This document shows, in pieces, positions 7,881-17,230 of a stretch of 64,000 nt of DNA (position 1 is its first letter; every line of letters begins with the position of its first letter). The notes beneath the pieces are model-generated. The model was not told the origin of the DNA. It saw only the letters and a program-made list of their open reading frames with translations, and did not search any database. This DNA is from Algoriphagus boseongensis (GTDB taxonomy: Bacteria > Bacteroidota > Bacteroidia > Cytophagales > Cyclobacteriaceae). Location: positions 434,001 to 498,000 of the forward strand of contig NZ_SNYF01000005.1 in NCBI RefSeq assembly GCF_004362805.1, in the 5' to 3' direction. The position numbers and the translations under genes are program-made.

Positions 7881-8531
7881 CTATTTAAAATATTTTTTAC
7901 CTAATACTAAGGCTAGTGTACCCAGAAATTTTGGATCAATGTGTTTTTCATATTGATCAATAAGCCCACTTCTTTCTACAGTTCTTGCTACTGAATCTAA
8001 CTCGAAGACTTCTATAGTTTTTTTACCTTTCCTGGAATAAGGCATTTTTTGGATCAAGACTTGGTGTCCACTACCAAAAAATTTTAAATGCCTATTAAAG
8101 TCATCTATATATGGATGAATAATACTAAATGTGTTTTTCCGGTACTTTATCCTTTCCTTTGACCCGAAATCCTTAGTGCGTTTTAAGTCCATATTGCAAA
8201 CTCTACAAGCTAAGACCAGATTTCGAGGTTCAAACATGAAATTAGGGTAATTTCTGCTGGACTTACTTAGGATGTGTTCACGTTGCAGATGTCCTCTATA
8301 ATCACTATGGATTCCACAGTATATGCAATATGAACCTTGAATAGTCTCAAGTTTTGTTTTAATGTCTGTAACTAATTTATCTCGTTCAGCTTTAGTAACA
8401 GAACAACCAGATTTTATATTTCCATCCCATTCTGAGCCATCCAATGGTTTTAATCTATTAATGATGGCTTGTTCAACAAGATTAAAGGTAATTGTTATTC
8501 TTAAGCTTTGGTATAGAAAAGGTTGATTCAT
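7881..8531 (-). CDS. HNH endonuclease, PtuB-like (Septu-type effector)
   Basis: A 216-residue protein with an HNH nuclease core: zinc knuckle C69-IY-C72, catalytic REHILSKS (His86), then N104 and the second knuckle C109-RV-C112-N. This is the ..YCxYC..EHxxSKS..N..C..CN layout of TIGR02646/PtuB-type nucleases. In Septu systems, PtuB is an HNH nuclease held and controlled by the ATPase PtuA. The start overlaps the ATPase stop by 4 bases (ATGA), which suggests fixed stoichiometry. It is the last gene of the seven-gene operon. Family placement is from motif and gene pairing only; other ATPase-HNH pairs are possible. Confidence 0.8.
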   Translation of the reverse strand: MNQPFLYQSLRITITFNLVEQAIINRLKPLDGSEWDGNIKSGCSVTKAERDKLVTDIKTKLETIQGSYCIYCGIHSDYRGHLQREHILSKSSRNYPNFMFEPRNLVLACRVCNMDLKRTKDFGSKERIKYRKNTFSIIHPYIDDFNRHLKFFGSGHQVLIQKMPYSRKGKKTIEVFELDSVARTVERSGLIDQYEKHIDPKFLGTLALVLGKKYFK

Positions 8532-10012
8532 TTTGAAATTGAATCTAGGTAATAATTTGCTTCATCAAGGATTGTTTTCATAGGGTCACCTTGAGGGAGC
8601 TTGAATTCTTCTAACTTTTCTATAAGATTCTTAATTTTTGTTTTATTCTTGGAGTTATTTGATATTAATTCAAGAAGTGTTCTCACATCATATTCAAAGT
8701 AGTGATTTCTTAAACCTTTGATCCCAAATACATTGTAAAGTATTGCTTCTGGTGACCAGGAATAGGGAGTATATTCTAGTACCTCGCCATTAAGACCATC
8801 TTTTTGCGCTTCAATTGTTACTACTGATGACCAATCAGGATTAAGGTCTGATAATAAAAAGTGTGAGTGTGTGGCTATTAAAATATGGCACCCAGAAAAC
8901 CCTGACAAGTAATTCTGTAAAAGCTCAATGTATTGCATTTGCCAGGTCGGATGAAGACTAATTTCTGGTTCATCTATTAAAATTATTGAATTGTCCTTTA
9001 GGTGTGGTAAAGCACGGAGCAACGTAGTTAGAAGACCAATTTGGCCTGTACTGGATTCAAGGATATCAAATTCCTGGTTTCCTTTCCTGACGGTAATAGA
9101 ATAATAGGAGAGTAGGTTTAATCTTCGTAGGATTGAAAAATATTCATAATCTTGGGTAAAATGGTCTGATTTTGTGGTACTGTTAAAATCAATTGTATAA
9201 TCTATTGTTTCAGTATAATTCGATCTTGCGAAAAAGAGTAGATTCTTTTGAATATATTCCTTAAGGCCATTGATAAAGTCATTATCGTTTGCTTTTTTTT
9301 CAAGAAAGTAAGACTGATTTTGGAAGAATCTTTGTTGAGAAAGTTCAAGCAGGAATTTCCTTAAATCACTGCTTGGATCTATAAAATGTTTATCGTTTTT
9401 TTCAATACTTTTATAGTTAGTTCCGAGACGCAACTTGATTCGGATGAAAGGTTCAATTCCAATAAAATTGAATAATTTTAAGGCTTTTGTTTGATACTCT
9501 TTCGTGTTTATATTGTCGTTTAAAACATCTAAAACATCATTTATAATTGCTCTTCTGTGTGTTGATAATCCTATCATTCTCTGGCCTATATAGGTATAGT
9601 TTTTATCAGACTTGGTGGAAAACGGGAACTTATCAAAAAGACTATTTGAAATGGATAGTAAATTAATTTCTTTAAAATCATCAGGATTATATGATTTTCC
9701 AGAAATCATGTATTCTTCATTATTTAACCAAAGTCTCAGATATCCTGAATCTTCTAAAGGTTTCAATCTATGATTTTTGGCTATCCGGATTTTATTTAGG
9801 ATAGAGGCTAGAATTCGACTTTTTCCCGATGCGTTCTTGCCTATTATTACAGTAAAATGATTGTTATTTAAATCGCCCTTTTTATCCATTATCAAGGGGA
9901 TATTTTGTCCTTGGAATTGTAAACTTATAACTCTAACACCATTCATGATTTTTAATTTTTTTTCTTGTATCCTTACATTTTCCCCAACTACTAGGTACTT
10001 ATAAATATCCAC
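8528..10012 (-). CDS. ABC/OLD-type ATPase, PtuA-like (Septu-type)
   Basis: About 494 residues (an alternative start at 9946, MNGVRVISLQF, gives 472). Walker A is GKNASGKS (58-65), followed by a long insert. The ABC-like signature is ESSTGQIG (319-326), Walker B is SIILIDEPEISLHP (342-355), and the H-loop is ATHSH (380-384). This is the layout of AAA_15/AAA_21 SMC-like ATPases used in many defence systems. No TOPRIM domain follows, so it is not a complete OLD nuclease. The paired HNH gene points to Septu PtuA-PtuB. Its DNA is clearly more A+T-rich than hsdM, so it may have joined the operon later. It starts 33 bases after hsdR. Confidence 0.82.
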   Translation of the reverse strand: MDIYKYLVVGENVRIQEKKLKIMNGVRVISLQFQGQNIPLIMDKKGDLNNNHFTVIIGKNASGKSRILASILNKIRIAKNHRLKPLEDSGYLRLWLNNEEYMISGKSYNPDDFKEINLLSISNSLFDKFPFSTKSDKNYTYIGQRMIGLSTHRRAIINDVLDVLNDNINTKEYQTKALKLFNFIGIEPFIRIKLRLGTNYKSIEKNDKHFIDPSSDLRKFLLELSQQRFFQNQSYFLEKKANDNDFINGLKEYIQKNLLFFARSNYTETIDYTIDFNSTTKSDHFTQDYEYFSILRRLNLLSYYSITVRKGNQEFDILESSTGQIGLLTTLLRALPHLKDNSIILIDEPEISLHPTWQMQYIELLQNYLSGFSGCHILIATHSHFLLSDLNPDWSSVVTIEAQKDGLNGEVLEYTPYSWSPEAILYNVFGIKGLRNHYFEYDVRTLLELISNNSKNKTKIKNLIEKLEEFKLPQGDPMKTILDEANYYLDSISK

Positions 10013-10045
10013 TAAATTAATTATGATTCTGTCGAATTATTTGAT

Positions 10046-13000
10046 TTAGGATCTCCTCTGATACACACTCTTCCCTCCACCATAGTAATTGGTGTAGATG
10101 TGCTGATAAACGCTGACTGTTTTTAGGCTGACTTCCTCGTCACTGTATGCTTCCTGGGGAAGCCACAGGAGGTTGTCGTAAATTATACCTTTGACCTGTG
10201 CTGTGATTTGGCGGCTTTCACGCCACCTGTCGATTTTCAGTTTTTCCGCTTTAAGCTTTTCAAGGGTTTGTTGGGCTACCTTTTTGACCTCCTTCATATC
10301 CTGAGGGCCAAGTTCTTTTCCCTCCTTTAGCAGGTCGAATATTGCCAATGCTTCTTGATCTACAAGGTTTTCACGAACAGCTCTTTGCTCTTCATCCGAG
10401 AGCGTAGCCAAAAAGTCTGTGAGCTTATTGAATGCTCTTACTGTGTTTTCTAGCGACTTACCATTGTTATATTCGTCAATGATCTCTTTGTATCGGTCGT
10501 AAAATTCAAGCCGCAATGGATTTTCCTTCAGCATTTGCTCAAGCTTCTTTTCTATCGCCTGCTGGAGATCATAGGTAATCGTATTCTTCCGTGGTGCTTT
10601 TTGGAATGCAGCTTTAAGCTTGTCGAAATCCAACTTGCTCAGATCCACATAAACTTCTTCATTAGGTTCTGCAACCTCATCCACCAATAGTACGCTTCCG
10701 CTAACTACCTCCTGAAGTTGCTTGATGATTTCAATCACGTCCGCACTTTTTGTCTTTTGGTTTAAAAGGCCATAAATGGCTTCAATAGCATTATGTTGCT
10801 TGACGTGGGGTTTTACTTGTTCCTCGGGATAAAGGGCTTTAAACTTCCTGAAAACGTTTCTTGCCATCATCTCGAAGGTGGTTCGAGTTGTTTCATTAAG
10901 GTTGACACAGTCTCCGGCTTCTCGGATCTTACCCAGCTTTTGCATTGGTTGGGCATTGATCAATTCGGAAAGCTTGAAGTTCAATGTCAATAGATAGTTC
11001 TCTGCTTTCTTGATTGCCTCCTTTAGTTCTTCCTCTAGTGCAATTAATTCCTCTACTGGTTTATTCTGACCTTTTCCACCATCATTGCCGTTTGGACCGT
11101 TTCCTTTGCTTCCTTCTCCATAGATAGAGTACGCCTTTTCAAGTTGTTCATAGACATTCCCATAGTCAACTATAAGCCCATTCTCCTTCATATCATCATA
11201 CACCCTGTTAGCTCTTGCGATGGTTTGCATGAGCGTATGTCCTTTGATGGGTTTGTCAAGGTAAACCGTCGATACGCATTGAGCATCAAAGCCAGTAATC
11301 CACATTGCACATACAATGGCTAGGCGAAATGGGTTTTCTGGGTCTTTGAATTCCTTCTCAAGGTTACGCTCAACCATTTTCCGTCTGTGGGTTTCAATAT
11401 CAAGACCCATCTTTCGGAATTTATCAACCTCATTCTGTTCGCTGCTGACGACAACACAAACTTCGGTCGATTGAACTTTTTCATATTTCCTTTTTAGTTC
11501 CTGCGCTTCCTGTGGATCGTTTGATTCATTGATCTGTTTGTCCAGTTCTGCTAGATATTCGGGCCAATATTTCAGCACTAACTGATGCATTCTTACCGCA
11601 GTAGGCTTGTCCAAAGCAACGAACATTGCTTTCCCTTGATATCCCCTTTCATTGAAGTGCCAAACCAAATCCCTTGCAATAGCATCCAATCTTGGCTCTG
11701 CTGTAAGGATTGGATAGTTCTTTTGGAACATGTAGGCGAGCTTTCTTTTTTGGTCATCATCCAGACTCTCATCCTCTAGGATTTCTGCCATTTGCTCATC
11801 TAGCTCCGGGTTATCGATATTTAATTTTTCTCCTCGGTTAATGTATTTCAGTGGGAGGGTGGCTTCATCATCTATAGCTCGCTTGAAATCATAAACAGAG
11901 ACATATTCACCGAAAATATTTTTGGTTAACTCTTCTTCATCCTTAATGATTGGTGTTCCTGTAAAGCCAAGAAAAGAAGCATTTGGAAGTCCATGAAAAC
12001 GCATGTTTCGTGCATAGGTGCCTCCTTGGGTTCTGTGAGCTTCATCAGAAATAACAATGATGTTTTTTCTATCAGTGATCAGAGGATATTCGCTTTCCTT
12101 TTCTGGGTCGATAGAAAACTTATGGATTAGGCTAAATACATACTTGTGGTTCTGGGCAAGTAACTCCCTTAAATGGTCCCGTCCTGTAATTCCAGATTTA
12201 TTACCCGCTACAATTGACTTATCGTTCACTACACCAACCCCAGAGAAGGTGTCATATAATTGATTCTCCAATTCCTGCCTGTCGACCGCAATCAGAAACG
12301 TGTAAGAACCTCCCAGCTTTCTATGGATCTTTTCACAGAGAAAAACCATGGAATAGGATTTTCCACTGCCTTGCGTATGCCAAAACACCCCAAGTTTACC
12401 CCTTAGGCTTTCTATGTTTCTGACATTCTCAATAACCTTATTGACACCGATGTATTGGTGGTTTTTAGCCATTAATTTCATTACATCTCCTCTTGATTCA
12501 TCGAAGAGTAAAAAGTTTTCAACTATATCCAAGAGGCGATGAGGGGCGCAGGTACCCCGTAATACAGTATCAAGACTGACTACCCCTTCTTCATCTTCTT
12601 CAATTCTTTTCCAGTCAAGGAAGTACTTGAAGGGGCTAGTGATAGTCCCCACCTTAGCGTCTGTTCCATTACTCAAGATGATAAAGCCATTGCAATTAAA
12701 AATATGGGCTATAGTATCCTTATAATCCCTTAAGTTGTCATTGAATGCATTTTGAAGATCGGTATGGTGTGCCTTCAATTCCATAAATACCAATGGAATT
12801 CCGTTGACGAAGCAGACAACATCAGGCCTTCTCAGGTAAAGTTCACCTAATACCTCAAATTGTCTTACAGCCAAGAAATCATTTGATCCGTAATCCTTGA
12901 AATCAAAGACCTTTAGCTTCTTCTTGACCAATTCTCCCTTATCATTGGTGTAGCTTACCGGAACGCCATTTTTTAAAAGCTCAGACTTTTCCTTGTTGAT

Positions 13001-13267
13001 CCTCCCCAGAGATTGGTCTGCAACTTTCTGTGAAATTTGTTCAATAGCCTGATCATAGGCCGTAGGGGGGAGGTCAGGGTTTAGTTTGGTCAGGGCTTTT
13101 CTAAGGTGTCTGGAAAGGATAACTTCAGACTTATTATCCCTTCCCAGCAAACCATCTTCACCAAAGTTCTCCTTCTTCCAAGCTGTGACAACCTTCCAGC
13201 CCAGCTCTTCAAGAACTTGTTGGGTTGCTTCTTCAATCAATCCGTCTTCTGAGTATTCGTAGCTCAT
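10046..13267 (-). CDS. hsdR: Type I restriction enzyme R (motor/nuclease) subunit
   Basis: A 1073-residue protein, normal length for HsdR. The N-terminal PD-(D/E)xK nuclease has D149 and E163-L-K165 (RRPDVV..FMELK). The SF2 translocase has Walker A HTQGSGKS (about 297-304), DEAH box 408-411 (VISDEAHRTQGG), and motif III region GFTGTP. The C-terminal part is the helical HsdM/S-contact region ending in a DUF3387-like segment. It should cut DNA after ATP-driven translocation from unmodified target sites. It is separated from hsdM and hsdS by mcrB and mcrC, with only 10 bases between mcrC and its start. Confidence 0.96.
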   Translation of the reverse strand: MSYEYSEDGLIEEATQQVLEELGWKVVTAWKKENFGEDGLLGRDNKSEVILSRHLRKALTKLNPDLPPTAYDQAIEQISQKVADQSLGRINKEKSELLKNGVPVSYTNDKGELVKKKLKVFDFKDYGSNDFLAVRQFEVLGELYLRRPDVVCFVNGIPLVFMELKAHHTDLQNAFNDNLRDYKDTIAHIFNCNGFIILSNGTDAKVGTITSPFKYFLDWKRIEEDEEGVVSLDTVLRGTCAPHRLLDIVENFLLFDESRGDVMKLMAKNHQYIGVNKVIENVRNIESLRGKLGVFWHTQGSGKSYSMVFLCEKIHRKLGGSYTFLIAVDRQELENQLYDTFSGVGVVNDKSIVAGNKSGITGRDHLRELLAQNHKYVFSLIHKFSIDPEKESEYPLITDRKNIIVISDEAHRTQGGTYARNMRFHGLPNASFLGFTGTPIIKDEEELTKNIFGEYVSVYDFKRAIDDEATLPLKYINRGEKLNIDNPELDEQMAEILEDESLDDDQKRKLAYMFQKNYPILTAEPRLDAIARDLVWHFNERGYQGKAMFVALDKPTAVRMHQLVLKYWPEYLAELDKQINESNDPQEAQELKRKYEKVQSTEVCVVVSSEQNEVDKFRKMGLDIETHRRKMVERNLEKEFKDPENPFRLAIVCAMWITGFDAQCVSTVYLDKPIKGHTLMQTIARANRVYDDMKENGLIVDYGNVYEQLEKAYSIYGEGSKGNGPNGNDGGKGQNKPVEELIALEEELKEAIKKAENYLLTLNFKLSELINAQPMQKLGKIREAGDCVNLNETTRTTFEMMARNVFRKFKALYPEEQVKPHVKQHNAIEAIYGLLNQKTKSADVIEIIKQLQEVVSGSVLLVDEVAEPNEEVYVDLSKLDFDKLKAAFQKAPRKNTITYDLQQAIEKKLEQMLKENPLRLEFYDRYKEIIDEYNNGKSLENTVRAFNKLTDFLATLSDEEQRAVRENLVDQEALAIFDLLKEGKELGPQDMKEVKKVAQQTLEKLKAEKLKIDRWRESRQITAQVKGIIYDNLLWLPQEAYSDEEVSLKTVSVYQHIYTNYYGGGKSVYQRRS

Positions 13268-13277
13268 TGTTAAAAAA

Positions 13278-14534
13278 TTATTTTGCCCAAGTATTTACCA
13301 TTTCCCTGATGCTATTTTGCCAATTCTTTACTGAGGTTTCGGCCTTACTGAACAAAAGTCCGCATTCCACCACTTTGTCCTTTTCTTCCTCCTTATCAAG
13401 TGGGACAAATGTTCCCTTGAAATAAGGGTTTTTACCAGGATATAAAAGCGCAACTTTATCTGCCCCAAAGTAATGATGGTAGGCATACATCTGCCTTAAA
13501 TCATCCATGGATGGCTCTGTCGAAACCAACTTCCATTTGGTGTCGATGACATATTTTTCTTCCCCGATTTCAATAGTGATATCAGGCCTGATGTTTCTTT
13601 TATATCCCGTATCAGGTTGCCAAAAAGATTTGCTGTCCTGTCCTCTGGCTTTTAGGCCAGAGTCTTTTTTAAGGCTTGCCAAGACAAATTTCTCCCAAAG
13701 TAAATTCATGTCGAACATCAAAGCGAGAACATCCTCCCGACCTTTAGTCAAATCTGGGTGGTAGTGGAGGAGAATAAGCCGTGCGATTTCCAAAGCTTTT
13801 TGATAATCCTGCGTCTTCCGGTTAAGTACTATTTTGTCAAAATCAGCCTCCGTTATCTTTCGATCAGGCATTTCAGGGAAGTTTAATGTCAGTGCATTAA
13901 TCCGTCCGATAAGTGCTGTATTGGTATTGATTCGCTTTAGAAGCAGCAGGGTCCGATACAGAATGATATGGAGCAGGTGCTCTACATCATAGGTGGTATG
14001 TCGGGTGTAAAATCGCTCCTTATGGATGGAGTTTTTACTTATCTGTTTACTAAACTGAATGCTTCCCTTAAGTGCATTTAAATTCCCTTCTGTTTGTCTA
14101 TACTTCTTAGCTAGTCCCCTGTGCAGGAGTGCCTCCACCTCTGATACAAAAATCTCAAAGTATAGATCCAAAACAGTGTTATTCTTTACCTTCATATGGG
14201 AAGTACTAGGGGCTTTAACTTCAAATCCATGCACTACTCTGAGCATATCTACCAAAATGGAATTCCATTTATCCTTCTCATCCGTGGATTCTTGTTGGTA
14301 TTTATCAGCTTTGGGAAGAACACTGATTAGAAGATTTCCTACCTGGAGCGCTCCAACGAATTCATTGAAACGGATTCCATTTCGAATCAGAGAATAATAG
14401 GGTACACCTTTCCCGAAAAATTTAACCAGACTGTCAAATTTGTCAGAATCGAACACAACATCATCTTCAAATTTCTGATTCAGAAAAATGGACTGATGCT
14501 CAAATACTTTGATATGTTGTCTCCCAGTTGCCAA
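13278..14534 (-). CDS. mcrC: McrC-like nuclease subunit of a modification-dependent restriction system
   Basis: A 418-residue protein. The C-terminal PD-(D/E)xK nuclease is visible as RPDITI (D318) and VIDTKWK (D331, K333). The N-terminal part matches the McrC beta/alpha region that docks onto the McrB hexamer. Known McrC cuts DNA when McrB has recognised modified cytosines and hydrolyses nucleotide. It is preceded by mcrB with a 4-base gap and followed by hsdR with a 10-base gap, so it is inside the type I operon. The length is slightly above E. coli McrC (348), as in many McrC-like proteins. Confidence 0.92.
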   Translation of the reverse strand: MATGRQHIKVFEHQSIFLNQKFEDDVVFDSDKFDSLVKFFGKGVPYYSLIRNGIRFNEFVGALQVGNLLISVLPKADKYQQESTDEKDKWNSILVDMLRVVHGFEVKAPSTSHMKVKNNTVLDLYFEIFVSEVEALLHRGLAKKYRQTEGNLNALKGSIQFSKQISKNSIHKERFYTRHTTYDVEHLLHIILYRTLLLLKRINTNTALIGRINALTLNFPEMPDRKITEADFDKIVLNRKTQDYQKALEIARLILLHYHPDLTKGREDVLALMFDMNLLWEKFVLASLKKDSGLKARGQDSKSFWQPDTGYKRNIRPDITIEIGEEKYVIDTKWKLVSTEPSMDDLRQMYAYHHYFGADKVALLYPGKNPYFKGTFVPLDKEEEKDKVVECGLLFSKAETSVKNWQNSIREMVNTWAK

Positions 14535-14538
14535 AGGT

Positions 14539-17226
14539 CTATGCTATAGGTAGATTCATTAATTTGAGTATGGCCTTCTCAAAGGTCATATCGGGTTGTT
14601 TGTATTGGTTTCCTGGGTAGCCTTCTCTGTAATCGATGATTTGATAAATGACTCGTTCATTGTCGATTTCAGCCTCAAATCCGGATGCAAACTCGATTAG
14701 GTTATCATCTTGTTTTCTGACAAATCCTTCACCCAGAATAGCCCCAATTTTGGCATAGTCCCCATAAAAGTATTCTTGAAGTAAAGGGATGATGTTTTCG
14801 TAAAAGGATTTCTCCAATTCGGCCCAAGAATAAGCTTGGATCAGATAACTATGACCGATAAGGTGATCTCGGTCTAGGAGCTTTTCAATCCTTCGGTTTA
14901 TAGTTTTTAATAGAATTTCCAAGTTAATGCCTTCAAACTGGATCAACTCTTTGAATCGGATAGGCAAAAGATTCAAATCATTTTCCTGTTCCAATAATTC
15001 ATAAGCCTTTCGATTGGTGATTTTTGCCTTATGCAACTCAAGGAAGTCTTTTTCTACTGAAATCCATTTTGGGTCATCCCATTGTAAGTCCTCATATTTC
15101 AACCAAAGCCGCTGAAGCATCAAGGTCGGTTCTAGGAGTTCGGGTATCGGTGGCATTTCCCTAAAGCTAAATCTTCGCCTTAGTGCAGTGTCTAAAGCCT
15201 CCACGCTTCGGTCAGCCGTATTCATTGTTCCAATGATGTAAAGGTTATCTGGAACACCGAATTTATCATGGCTGTAGGGTAGTGTCACTTTCAGTTCTTC
15301 TTCCTTTCCCAATCGTTTATCCTTTTCAATCAGGGTGATCAGTTCCCCAAAAATCTGAGATACATTACCTCTATTTATTTCATCGATGATTAAAACATAG
15401 TTCTGCTTCTTTGAATTAAGCTTGCCTTTTGATGAAACGAAGTCGTAAAAGGATTTATATACAGCATAATACGTCGTTGCTCTTCCTCCTCCAACAATAG
15501 CTCTGATTTCTTGTCTCGCATTGGATTCTGTCGCATCGATCTGATTGTCAAAAAGCTTTTTTATGATGTTTTTGCTTACAGGAAAAACTTTTTTTCCTTC
15601 AGCTGCATCAGGGTCGTAGGATTTCTTAAATCGGACCCCAAGCCTTTCTATTTTAGATTCAGATGGTTCTAGTTTTAATTCACTTGAAACAGATGTGAAT
15701 TCAACAGCTCCTTTACTAATCAAATTATTGTAGTACTCATTCCATAGGTCGTCAAATGAATACTGACTGTTTATACTATTTCTAGCTCTCTCAGAAATGC
15801 GCTTGAATATTCCAGGCTTTATGACGTATTCGATTTCAGTGTTGATTTCTTCATCAATATCCCCATTATCCAAGTTTGGTTTGATCCCTTCAATGAACTC
15901 CTCATAGTTCATGCTTTGATGGAATGTGGTAAAGACAATTTGACCAGCTGCAACCCTTTTATCAAACTCTTCCTTGAGTTGTTCTCTTTGAGTGTCTTGG
16001 GCATCTACTCCTAAAATCCGAAGTGCTTCATTGATGGTGCGGTAGGTCTTTCCGGTGCCGGGTGGACCAAAAAAGATTTGATTGAGAGGAGAATTCACTT
16101 GCTTTTCTTTATCATTTGGAATTTCTAATTCAATTGATTTTTCGCCGTCTGGAATCCATTTAATTGGTGCTAAATTATGGTGAACTGGTTTTTGGAAATT
16201 TTTGTAAAATTTAAAATTTGAAACAGGAATAGGTTCCAATTTGGTTATTGATTCTGCAAGGAATACGATTTTGGCTTTTTTCTTCCCATCGGAGTCCTTG
16301 TATTCAGAGAAGTTATTGTGGTAGTATTTGATTTTTGAAATATCCCAATTTACTAGTTCAAGTTCCTTTTGATTTACTACAAAGTCACTGATTTCTATTT
16401 TATATCTAACAAGATTTCCACTTGAAACATACAATGGGAAGGTGTTTCCTTCATTGTTTATTTTATGTAGGAAATTTAATGTTTCGTTTCCTCCAACTGG
16501 TTTACTACTGTTCCAAACAATCAGTCCTGAATATTTACTCTCCAAATAGAGTTCCTCTTCGTGCCATCCTGTCCCATCAGATGCCATTAAGCCAATAACT
16601 TGCTCACCCCATTCGCTGTAAAATTTGTATAGAAAGCTTGATGCCAATAGGGTGTAGTTTTCTGGATTTTCCACCTTTAGATCAAACTTCTCAAAGTACT
16701 CTTTTAGATCTAAAACAAAATTCTTTGGGTTATAGGGGCGCTTGAAAAGGTTTTTTGTAACTGCTTCCCTCATTGATTCACTTAAAAGTGGAGAGTTTTC
16801 CTCTGGTAAAAGGATGTAATAGAAAGCATTAATAATTGACGGTCCAGTGATTTCAGCATTTTTAAATTTCAATTTGACCAAGCCATCCACCCAATATCCC
16901 ATGCGAACACTTGCTCTTGCAACTGTTCTCTTGTCAGGATATTTGTTGTATTTGATTTTGTCTTTAGCGTGGCTATCCAAATATGAAATAATCTCAAAGA
17001 GCAAGTCCTTGATTTTGGCTATTTCGGGATCAAGCTCAGCGATTTCCTGAAATTGAGTATAATCACCAGAAAGGCGAATAAGATCCTCTTTTAACTGATC
17101 GGATACCTTTAGGTCTAGCCATCTTTGCAATGCTTCTCGACCTTTTGAAAAATAGAACTCCTTTTCATGAATGATTTTCTGGAATTCTTCCTCAGGGATT
17201 AACCTATCAATATCTTCTTTTTTCAT
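14539..17226 (-). CDS. mcrB: McrB-like AAA+ NTPase with a large unassigned N-terminal reader region
   Basis: An 895-residue protein. The AAA+ core has Walker A GPPGTGKT (387-394), Walker B VLIIDEINRGN (611-621) and the McrB consensus MNTADRS (668-674) with LDTALRRRF. McrB proteins form hexamers that hydrolyse GTP (or ATP in relatives) and drive McrC. The first 370 residues are not the E. coli McrB DNA-binding domain. Residues 1-200 look helical. Residues about 205-360 (GLIVWNSSKP, FPLYVSSGNLVRYKI, FLAESITKLEP) have a beta-rich pattern that could be an EVE/YTH-like base-reader, which is an inference only. An insert of about 180 residues lies between Walker A and B. It sits 4 bases after hsdS. 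Confidence 0.93.
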   Translation of the reverse strand: MKKEDIDRLIPEEEFQKIIHEKEFYFSKGREALQRWLDLKVSDQLKEDLIRLSGDYTQFQEIAELDPEIAKIKDLLFEIISYLDSHAKDKIKYNKYPDKRTVARASVRMGYWVDGLVKLKFKNAEITGPSIINAFYYILLPEENSPLLSESMREAVTKNLFKRPYNPKNFVLDLKEYFEKFDLKVENPENYTLLASSFLYKFYSEWGEQVIGLMASDGTGWHEEELYLESKYSGLIVWNSSKPVGGNETLNFLHKINNEGNTFPLYVSSGNLVRYKIEISDFVVNQKELELVNWDISKIKYYHNNFSEYKDSDGKKKAKIVFLAESITKLEPIPVSNFKFYKNFQKPVHHNLAPIKWIPDGEKSIELEIPNDKEKQVNSPLNQIFFGPPGTGKTYRTINEALRILGVDAQDTQREQLKEEFDKRVAAGQIVFTTFHQSMNYEEFIEGIKPNLDNGDIDEEINTEIEYVIKPGIFKRISERARNSINSQYSFDDLWNEYYNNLISKGAVEFTSVSSELKLEPSESKIERLGVRFKKSYDPDAAEGKKVFPVSKNIIKKLFDNQIDATESNARQEIRAIVGGGRATTYYAVYKSFYDFVSSKGKLNSKKQNYVLIIDEINRGNVSQIFGELITLIEKDKRLGKEEELKVTLPYSHDKFGVPDNLYIIGTMNTADRSVEALDTALRRRFSFREMPPIPELLEPTLMLQRLWLKYEDLQWDDPKWISVEKDFLELHKAKITNRKAYELLEQENDLNLLPIRFKELIQFEGINLEILLKTINRRIEKLLDRDHLIGHSYLIQAYSWAELEKSFYENIIPLLQEYFYGDYAKIGAILGEGFVRKQDDNLIEFASGFEAEIDNERVIYQIIDYREGYPGNQYKQPDMTFEKAILKLMNLPIA

Positions 17227-17230
17227 AAGC

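Noticed and set aside
7881..10012. ATPase-HNH pair considered as part of a retron (Ec78-like) defence system
   Set aside because: No reverse transcriptase gene or retron ncRNA lies next to it. The neighbours are hsdR and an A+T-rich gene-free stretch.
8528..10012. ATPase considered as an OLD-family nuclease (Gabija GajA-like)
   Set aside because: No TOPRIM domain follows the ATPase core, and the partner is an HNH nuclease rather than a UvrD-like helicase.
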